From: an uncultured Oscillibacter sp.
Lineage (GTDB): Bacteria; Bacillota; Clostridia; Oscillospirales; Oscillospiraceae
DNA: 11,602 nucleotides
Reading direction: 5' to 3'
NCBI GenBank assembly: GCA_910588005.1
Contig: CAJUQM010000058.1
Location: forward strand, 1-11,602
Both the position numbers and the translations under genes were made by a program. Position 1 is the stretch's first letter; every line of letters starts with the position of its first letter. Under the pieces are notes generated by a model. The model was not told the DNA's origin. It worked only from the letters and a program-made list of their open reading frames with translations, and searched no databases. Positions 7,187-11,602 of this stretch are shown piece by piece.

Positions 7187-7296
7187 ATTGCCTCCTTTAA
7201 TCCAGCCGGCGAAGCTGAACAAGCCGGCCGCTTTCAGCGGACCCGGCGGTTTCTTTTAAAAGCGTCCAAGCCTCTTGTCCGTAGGCCAAGCAGTAT

Positions 7297-7333
7297 AAAA
7301 GCCGCGGACAGGCAACGTATGGCTGTCCGCGGC
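7297..7333 (-). terminator. Riboswitch-controlled intrinsic terminator in the thiE leader
   Basis: On the minus strand, an 11-bp perfect stem (GCCGCGGACAG with CTGTCCGCGGC; 7323-7333 and 7301-7311) with an 11-base loop is followed by TTTT. It stands between the TPP aptamer and thiE. GCGGAC in its first arm is complementary to GTCCGC in the aptamer P2 region (7416-7421), and a small alternative hairpin GCGG/CCGC (7329-7340) overlaps its 5' arm, giving possible antiterminators. Confidence 0.85.
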
Positions 7334-7344
7334 GCACCGCTCCA

Positions 7345-7426
7345 TATCTCCCTACGTTGGCATGATCCAAATCAGGTTCCGGGTCGAAGCCGGCGCTTCC
7401 TCTCAGCCCGCCCTGGCGGACTCCCC
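7345..7426 (-). promoter_or_regulatory. TPP riboswitch aptamer (thi box)
   Basis: Read on the minus strand, the conserved thi-box blocks appear in order: GGGGAGTCC (from 7426), GGGCTGAGAGG (near 7408-7398), a P3 hairpin GAAGC/GCTTC, GACCCGGAACCTGA, the P5 stem TTGG...CCAA, GGATCATGCCAACG and GTAGGGA (ending near 7349). These bind thiamine pyrophosphate and, with the terminator that follows, should stop transcription of thiE-thiD when TPP is plentiful. The closing P1 stem beside the core is not obvious: the bases before GGGG (GTAAAAA) do not pair well with those after GGGA (GATATGG). Confidence 0.95.
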
Positions 7427-7440
7427 TTTTTACATTGTCT

Positions 7441-7469
7441 ATCATACGACAATTCCTCCGTCTTTGCAA
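7441..7469 (-). promoter_or_regulatory. Promoter of the thiE-thiD unit
   Basis: On the minus strand, TTGCAA (7464-7469) and TATGAT (7441-7446) are separated by 17 bases. The predicted start near 7434 lies only about 8 bases before the first conserved base of the TPP aptamer. Confidence 0.75.
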
Positions 7470-7478
7470 GCGGCAATT

Positions 7479-7508
7479 GGACTCCGGGGGAACTCTCCCG
7501 CCGGGTCC
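7479..7508. other. Strong hairpin of unknown role upstream of the thi promoter
   Basis: Two 13-base arms (7479-7491 and 7496-7508) pair over 12 positions with one bulged base on each side and a 4-base loop. It lies 10 bases upstream of the thi -35 box and about 90 bases from the thrC terminator, and no T-run follows on either strand. The remaining spacer (7509-7597) shows no gene or promoter that I can support. Confidence 0.45.
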
Positions 7509-7597
7509 ATGCGTAAAAATGCCGCCGGTTACCCAGGAGGCACACATTCTCACCTTCAATTTATATTGCCCTGACAGCAAAGAGACATACAACAGGG

Positions 7598-7626
7598 AAC
7601 GCGGCGGGGCAATGCCCCGCCGCGTT
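7598..7626 (-). terminator. Terminator hairpin of thrC
   Basis: A perfect 13-bp stem AACGCGGCGGGGC/GCCCCGCCGCGTT with a 3-base loop lies 13 bases after the thrC stop. The T-rich tail is short on the minus strand and slightly better (TTTATA) on the plus strand. Confidence 0.75.
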
Positions 7627-7639
7627 TATAGCAGCTGCG

Positions 7640-8881
7640 TCAGTCCACCGAAATATGGTTTTCCGCAAAGGCCGCCAGCAGGCGGTCCATATCGGAGGGA
7701 ATTGTGATCGGTTCGCCGCAGGCCTCAATCGCGTTGGCCACGTCTTTCAGGCCGTTGCCCGTCACCACGGAGACCACGGTGTCGTTTTTTCCAATGACCC
7801 CCCGCTGGCAGAGCTTCTTCACCCCCGCCATTCCGGTAACACCCGCCGGCTCGCCGAAGACGCCGCAGGTCCGGCCCAGCAGCTTCTGCGCCGCCATGAT
7901 CTCCCCGTCGGAGACGCTGACCGTCAGGCCGTTGGATTCCCGGATGGCCGCCAGGGCCTTGTCCGCATTCCGGGGCACGCCCACGGCGATGGAGTCCGCC
8001 AGGGTATTCTCCTCCATGGGCCGCCACTCCTCCCCAGTCTCAACGGCCCGGTTCAGCGGGCAGCAGCCCTCCGCCTGGGCGGAGATCAAGCGGGGGAGCT
8101 TCTCGATAAAGCCGATGGCGTACAGATCTTTCAGCCCCTTCCAAAGGCCTGCAATGGTGCAGCCGTCGCCCACGCTGATGGCGATGTAGTCCGGCACCTG
8201 CCAGTTCAGCTGCTCCATAATCTCCAGGGAGACGGTCTTCTTACCCTCGGAGAGGTAGGGGTTGATGGCGGCGTTGCGGTTATACCATCCCCATCTGTCA
8301 ATGGCCTGTTTGGAGAGTTCAAAGGTCTCCTCATAGCTGCCCTGGACAGAGATGACGGTGGCCCCAAAGGTCATCAGCTGGGCCACTTTGCCCTTGGGTG
8401 CCCTGGAGGGGACGAAGATGTACGTAGACAGTCCCGCCGCCGCGGCGTTGCCCGCAAGGGACGAGGCGGCATTGCCGGTGGAGGAGCAGGCAATCACCTC
8501 TGCCCCGGCCTCCCGGGCCTTCGCCACCGCCATGGCGCTGGCCCGGTCCTTTAGGGAGGCGGTGGGGTTCTGCCCGTCGTCCTTTACCCAGAGCCGCTTC
8601 AATCCCAGCTGCTCCGCAAGGCGCGGTTCCTCGTACAAGGGGGACCATCCCACCCGCAGAGGAGAGGGTTCTGCGGCCTCCTCCACCGGCAGCAGCTCCC
8701 GGTAGCGCCACATAGAGCGCTCCTGCCGGGCCGCCAGGATCTCTTTGGTCAGCCGGGTCTTAATATATGCGTAGTCATAGACGATATCCAGAATGCCGCC
8801 GCATTCGCAGGTGGTCAGATCCGGTACGGCGGGGTAAGTTCTGCCGCACTTGACGCACTCTCCGTATTTTACGTGTTTCAT
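7640..8881 (-). CDS. thrC: Threonine synthase
   Basis: A 413-residue fold type II PLP enzyme converting O-phosphohomoserine to threonine. The N-terminus carries a four-cysteine zinc-ribbon-like knuckle (Cys9, Cys12, Cys25, Cys27), common in one class of bacterial and archaeal ThrC. The PLP lysine is Lys111 in NPTASLKDRAS; SSTGNAASS (133-141) and SVGDG (236-240) are the cofactor and phosphate loops; TGNGLKD (374-380) is the C-terminal family signature. The ATG at 8881 has GGAGG 7 bases upstream. No clear promoter is visible in the 178 bases between it and the upstream PLP enzyme gene, so it may depend on read-through from that gene or on a poorly conserved promoter. No homoserine pathway genes lie nearby. 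The family is certain; a related cysteate synthase is a less likely alternative. Confidence 0.93.
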   Translation of the reverse strand: MKHVKYGECVKCGRTYPAVPDLTTCECGGILDIVYDYAYIKTRLTKEILAARQERSMWRYRELLPVEEAAEPSPLRVGWSPLYEEPRLAEQLGLKRLWVKDDGQNPTASLKDRASAMAVAKAREAGAEVIACSSTGNAASSLAGNAAAAGLSTYIFVPSRAPKGKVAQLMTFGATVISVQGSYEETFELSKQAIDRWGWYNRNAAINPYLSEGKKTVSLEIMEQLNWQVPDYIAISVGDGCTIAGLWKGLKDLYAIGFIEKLPRLISAQAEGCCPLNRAVETGEEWRPMEENTLADSIAVGVPRNADKALAAIRESNGLTVSVSDGEIMAAQKLLGRTCGVFGEPAGVTGMAGVKKLCQRGVIGKNDTVVSVVTGNGLKDVANAIEACGEPITIPSDMDRLLAAFAENHISVD

Positions 8882-9022
8882 CTGCTCTCCTCCGTCAAAA
8901 TCCGTCGCTCTTCCATCCCGTTTCCGAAAGGTCCTGCCGCCGGATGCGGCATCTCCACGGCGCCGCCCTGGAAGGGCCGTCCTGCGCCGCCGCTCCCCTG
9001 CCGGACAGGTCTCCCGGGTCCC
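8882..9022. other. GC-rich spacer between the 491-residue PLP enzyme gene and thrC
   Basis: No gene is seen. It contains a GCCGC/GCGGC dyad near 8937-8951 and other GC-rich partial dyads, plus the thrC ribosome site. It lacks the AT-rich promoter pattern found in the other control regions of the window. Confidence 0.4.
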
Positions 9023-9055
9023 GGGGCCTCTGCGGCATATCTCCGCGGAGGCCCC
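9023..9055 (-). terminator. GC-rich hairpin after the 491-residue PLP enzyme gene
   Basis: A 13-bp stem including one T-G pair (9023-9035 with 9043-9055) and a 7-base loop lies 4 bases after the stop codon. It has no T-run, so it may be a leaky terminator that allows some read-through into thrC, or a 3'-end stabiliser. Confidence 0.5.
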
Positions 9056-9059
9056 GCCT

Positions 9060-10535
9060 TTACAGGCTCTTCAGAACTCCGCTCTCCTCGTTGAACGCGT
9101 TAATCAGCTCATCCAGTTCCGCCGCCTGGGCGTGAACCGCGTCCCAGGTGCCCTCGGTGTCGTACCACAGGGCGTTCAGCTCGTGCATGTCCTTGCCCTG
9201 CTGCTCCACCCAGGTGTAGTATTTCAGATGGTGCACCCGCTTGCGGTCCGCGTAGGTCATCTCAATGAGGTTATCGGTCTTGAGTCCCAGCATATGCAGG
9301 TTGTGGTCCAGCTCCGCCGCCTGGGCGGTATAGGCCCCGTGCTGGCTGTTCAGCTCGGCGATACGGCTGCCGTACATCACGGCGCTGTCGGTGAGGACCG
9401 TGCCCACCACGTCGTGCTCCGTGAACTCGTAATACTTGGCCATCTTGATGCAGCAAAGAACATTGGCGATGCCGCTGATCCCCAGCCAGGTGAGCTTCTC
9501 AATGAGTTCGCCGTCCAGGCCCAGGACCTCTTTCAGATAGGCCTGCCCCTCGGGGGTGTTGAACAGTCGCAGCAGGCGCTGGCTGTCCTCGTCGTCAATG
9601 GCGATGGCCATATCGCTGTTTCTCACGTTATGAATCCAGGGAATGTGCTTGTCTCCGATGCCCTCAATCCGGTGTCCGCCGAAGCCGTTGTTCAAGATGG
9701 TGGGGCACTGGAGGGCCTCGCCCACCGCCAGCTTCAGGCGGGGGTACAGCTCCTTGAGGCGGTCGCCCGCACTCATGGTGCCGGCGGAGCCGGAGGTGAA
9801 GCAGGCGCCTGCGAAACGGTCGCCGGGGCGCTTGACGGCCTCGAACACGTCCGCCAGGGCGTTGCCGGTGACATTATAGTGCCACAGGGGATTGCCCATC
9901 TCCTCAAACTGGTTGAAGATCATGTACCGGGGGTCCAGCTTCAGCTCATTGGTCTTATCGAAGATCTCCTTGACGTTGGACTCACAGCCGGGGGTGGCGA
10001 TGACCTCCGCGCCGATCTCGTGGAGCCAGTCAAACCGTTCCTTTGACATCTCCGCCGGAAGGATGGCCACGCCCTTGGCCCCCAGCAGGCGGGAGTTGAA
10101 GGCGCCGCCCCGGCAGTAATTTCCGGTGGAGGGCCACACGGCCTTGTGGAGGTCCACGTCAAACTGGCCCGTCACAAGCCGCGGGGCCAGGCAGCCGAAA
10201 GACGCGCCCACCTTGTGGCAGCCGGTGGGGAACCACTTGCCCACCATGGCGATAATCCGGCAGGGCACGCCGGTGAGGGCGGAGGGCAGCTCAATGTAGT
10301 TGGGCACAGCCTGGAACAGGCCGCCGGACTCCTTTGCCTCGTTTTTCCAGGTGATGCGGAACAGGTTCATGGGGTCCACGTCCCACAGGCCCAGGGTCTT
10401 TAATTTTTCCTGCACCTTTTCGGGGATGGTCTCCGGATGCTGCATCTGGGCAATGGTGGGAATGACGATGCCGTTCTCCTTTGCCTTTTTGATGTTGTGG
10501 GCAAGGCCCTGTCTGTTGATGGAAAGGTCGATCAT
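9060..10535 (-). CDS. Unassigned PLP-dependent enzyme of fold type II (tryptophan synthase beta superfamily)
   Basis: A 491-residue protein with the layout of fold type II PLP enzymes. The likely Schiff-base lysine is Lys108 in PTGCHKVGASFG; STGNYCRGGAF (136-146) resembles the STGNHGRG block of diaminopropionate ammonia-lyase and related enzymes; SGSAGTMSAGD (248-258) is the glycine-rich phosphate loop. It is longer than the usual 350-400 residues: about 90 residues precede the lysine block, and a His/Tyr/Trp-rich C-terminal stretch follows from about 365. It is not a standard YgeX, threonine dehydratase or OrtB. The ATG at 10535 overlaps the stop of the upstream regulator (ATGA), with a GGAGG-type site about 10 bases upstream, so the two are translationally coupled. 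The context points to an amino-acid lyase or deaminase in catabolism; the substrate is unknown. Confidence 0.8.
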   Translation of the reverse strand: MIDLSINRQGLAHNIKKAKENGIVIPTIAQMQHPETIPEKVQEKLKTLGLWDVDPMNLFRITWKNEAKESGGLFQAVPNYIELPSALTGVPCRIIAMVGKWFPTGCHKVGASFGCLAPRLVTGQFDVDLHKAVWPSTGNYCRGGAFNSRLLGAKGVAILPAEMSKERFDWLHEIGAEVIATPGCESNVKEIFDKTNELKLDPRYMIFNQFEEMGNPLWHYNVTGNALADVFEAVKRPGDRFAGACFTSGSAGTMSAGDRLKELYPRLKLAVGEALQCPTILNNGFGGHRIEGIGDKHIPWIHNVRNSDMAIAIDDEDSQRLLRLFNTPEGQAYLKEVLGLDGELIEKLTWLGISGIANVLCCIKMAKYYEFTEHDVVGTVLTDSAVMYGSRIAELNSQHGAYTAQAAELDHNLHMLGLKTDNLIEMTYADRKRVHHLKYYTWVEQQGKDMHELNALWYDTEGTWDAVHAQAAELDELINAFNEESGVLKSL

Positions 10536-11212
10536 GATGGTTTGTCCTCCTCCAGTTTCGTGTCGATATAGGAATACAAGGTGTACTTGGAGATCCCGAA
10601 GTATTTGGCGACCTTGTCGCCGGATTTTGTCACCAGAAACGCGCCGTTCTGGTTTAAAAATTGGATGGCCCGGACCTTGTCGTCCTTGTTCATCAGCGCC
10701 ACGGGCTTACCCACCAGGGTCACGGACTGCTGGATCAGCTCCTCCAGCAAGTCGTTGATATTGACGATCTTCTCCGGCTCCGAGGGCTGGGGTCCCTCTG
10801 TGGAGACCAGCCCGTGGAGGGCGCTCTCCACCATCAGCAGGGCGGAGATATCATAGTTGATGGCCAGGATCGCCGAGACCTTCCCCTTGCTGTTTCGAAT
10901 ATAGACGGTGGAGGATTTCAGGATCTTGCCGTCCGGGGTCTTCATCAGATAGGAAAGGTGATCCTTGGGTTCCGGATCGTTGGTCTGCAGCTGCTCCATC
11001 ACCACGTTGGACGCGCCGTCTCCCACCTTGCGCCCGGAGACATGTCCGTTAATAATGGCCACAATGCTGTGGTCCGGGTTCCGGCTCAAATCGTGGATGA
11101 CCACCTCGCAGCTGCTGCCGAACTGCGCCGCGATGCCCGCCGCCACCTGTTTCAGAAGTTCCAGTTTTCCGGCTTCTATGGGCGATCCCTTCTTTCCATG
11201 GCAAAATTTCAT
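10532..11212 (-). CDS. YheO/DauR-like PAS and helix-turn-helix transcriptional regulator
   Basis: A 226-residue cytoplasmic regulator. Residues about 18-128 form a YheO-like PAS sensor (EVVIHDLSRNPDHSIVAI, later YIRNSKGKVSAILAINYDIS). Residues about 152-217 form the matching HTH_22 domain, with the helix-turn-helix in DKVAKYFGISKYTLYSYID. Relatives include E. coli YheO and DauR, the D-arginine utilisation repressor, which sense small metabolites. The ATG at 11212 has only a weak ribosome site (GAGTG), and no better start is visible. The stop overlaps the start of the PLP enzyme gene by 4 bp, and ygeY is divergent, so it probably controls both directions from the 11213-11387 region. The ligand and whether it activates or represses are not known. 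Confidence 0.88.
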   Translation of the reverse strand: MKFCHGKKGSPIEAGKLELLKQVAAGIAAQFGSSCEVVIHDLSRNPDHSIVAIINGHVSGRKVGDGASNVVMEQLQTNDPEPKDHLSYLMKTPDGKILKSSTVYIRNSKGKVSAILAINYDISALLMVESALHGLVSTEGPQPSEPEKIVNINDLLEELIQQSVTLVGKPVALMNKDDKVRAIQFLNQNGAFLVTKSGDKVAKYFGISKYTLYSYIDTKLEEDKPS

Positions 11213-11236
11213 ATAATCACTCTAGTACACCTCTAT

Positions 11237-11264
11237 ATGATATCACACTTTTTGTATAAAGCAA
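11237..11264 (-). promoter_or_regulatory. Promoter of the regulator-PLP enzyme unit
   Basis: On the minus strand, TTGCTT (11259-11264), 16-base spacer, TATCAT (11237-11242) with the extended -10 TG. The -10 overlaps the palindrome TGATATCA (11238-11245), a possible operator for the divergent regulator. Confidence 0.6.
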
Positions 11265-11304
11265 CACTTTTGCAAAAAATTTTTTTGGTTTTCAAAAATT
11301 TTGT

Positions 11305-11332
11305 TTGACAACAGGGAATCTTGTGATATGAT
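11305..11332 (+). promoter_or_regulatory. Strong promoter of the ygeY-type gene
   Basis: Consensus TTGACA (11305-11310), 16-base spacer, TATGAT (11327-11332) with extended -10 TG (11324-11325). The leader to the start codon is about 50 bases. A- and T-tracts upstream (11268-11304) suggest curved DNA. The GTGATATGATA core resembles the promoter facing the other way. Confidence 0.8.
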
Positions 11333-11387
11333 AGGGCTGTAAGCAACGGAGAAACACGGTCAAAATATTTTTGTGGAGGGCTGTATC

Positions 11388-11602
11388 ATGGATTTTGAAG
11401 CGATTAAGGCGGCGGCGGCGGGCTACAAGGCGGATATGTCCCGATTCCTGCGGGACATGATCTCCCACCCCAGCGAGAGCTGCGAGGAGAAGGACGTGGT
11501 GATGTGCATCAAGGCCGAGATGGAGAAGCTGGGCTTTGACAAGGTGGAGATCGACGGCCTGGGCAACGTCATCGGCTGGATGGGCCAGGGCGAGAAGATC
11601 AT
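11388..11602 (+). CDS. ygeY: YgeY-type M20 family hydrolase, N-terminal part, cut by the window edge
   Basis: The first 71 codons of a gene running off the right edge. The visible protein (MDFEAIKAAAAGYK, then DMSRFLRDMI, HPSESCEEKDVV, EMEKLGFDKVEIDGLGNVIG) matches the N-terminus of YgeY, an M20-type zinc amidohydrolase/peptidase found beside ygeX, ygeW and hydantoinase genes in anaerobic amino-acid and purine degradation clusters. The metal ligands lie beyond the edge and cannot be checked. The ATG at 11388 has GGAGGG 7 bases upstream and a consensus promoter. Its divergent arrangement with the YheO/DauR-like regulator and PLP enzyme suggests shared control. Another M20 dipeptidase or deacylase is the alternative. 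Confidence 0.82.
   Translation, partial: MDFEAIKAAAAGYKADMSRFLRDMISHPSESCEEKDVVMCIKAEMEKLGFDKVEIDGLGNVIGWMGQGEKI

Noticed and set aside
7187..7222. Upstream extension of ThiE to a TTG at 7222
   Set aside because: The extension contains the AAAGGAGG site for the ATG at 7186 and adds residues not found in ThiE.
5681..7516. 611-residue open frame on the plus strand
   Set aside because: It lies antisense to thiD, thiE and the TPP riboswitch, all well supported. Its protein is low-complexity Gly/Arg/His-rich with no family resemblance; a GC-rich shadow.
7479..7580. Second riboswitch (cobalamin, guanidine or c-di-GMP type) next to the TPP switch
   Set aside because: Some GC-rich blocks looked suggestive, but the invariant sequence boxes of these classes could not be placed in order on either strand.
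7197..7592. 131-residue minus-strand frame with a possible ATG near 7548
   Set aside because: It runs straight through the thi promoter, TPP aptamer and terminator, so the RNA explanation accounts for the conservation; the protein resembles nothing known.
8850..10046. 398-residue open frame on the plus strand
   Set aside because: Antisense to the 491-residue PLP enzyme gene and the start of thrC; no recognisable domain and no ribosome site of note.
9060..10535. Idea that the PLP enzyme is OrtB (2-amino-4-ketopentanoate thiolase beta) or canonical YgeX
   Set aside because: The N-terminal region and lysine block differ from what I recall of OrtB, no ortA is adjacent, and the length and C-terminal part do not fit YgeX of about 400 residues.

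Overview
The window looks like ordinary chromosome of a GC-rich anaerobic member of the Bacillota, most likely an Oscillospiraceae-type gut bacterium (Flavonifractor/Oscillibacter-like). This is an inference from the GC-rich codon use set against AT-rich sigma-A type promoters, strong AGGAGG ribosome sites, intrinsic terminators, a TPP riboswitch of the terminator type, and a YgeY-type hydrolase. No phage, transposon, CRISPR, rRNA or tRNA was seen.

Layout. Positions 1-2055 (minus): alanine racemase (alr) followed by an alpha/beta hydrolase of the cinnamoyl/feruloyl esterase type. Positions 2056-2415 are a divergent AT-rich control region with promoters for alr (minus) and serC (plus), a perfect hairpin and several dyads. 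Positions 2416-4717 (plus) hold serC and serA, two steps of serine synthesis, separated by about 300 bases packed with GC-rich dyads. A strong terminator follows, then nfo (endonuclease IV, plus), which converges through a 15-bp hairpin on the minus-strand thiE-thiD pair. That pair is read from a promoter and TPP riboswitch at about 7297-7469. Then come thrC (threonine synthase, minus) and, further right, a minus-strand unit in which a YheO/DauR-like regulator overlaps by 4 bp a 491-residue PLP enzyme of fold type II. Across an AT-rich divergent promoter region (11213-11387), the first 71 codons of a ygeY-type M20 hydrolase run off the right edge.

How the genes work together. Most of the window is housekeeping amino-acid and cofactor metabolism: D-alanine, serine, threonine, thiamine and DNA repair. 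Four proteins are PLP enzymes (Alr, SerC, ThrC and the 491-residue protein). The least explained part is the right end. The regulator, the unassigned PLP enzyme and the divergent ygeY look like a self-regulated catabolic module, reminiscent of ygeX-ygeY in anaerobic amino-acid/purine degradation clusters, but the PLP enzyme does not look like a standard YgeX. I regard this, and the structured DNA in three intergenic regions, as the parts most worth checking.
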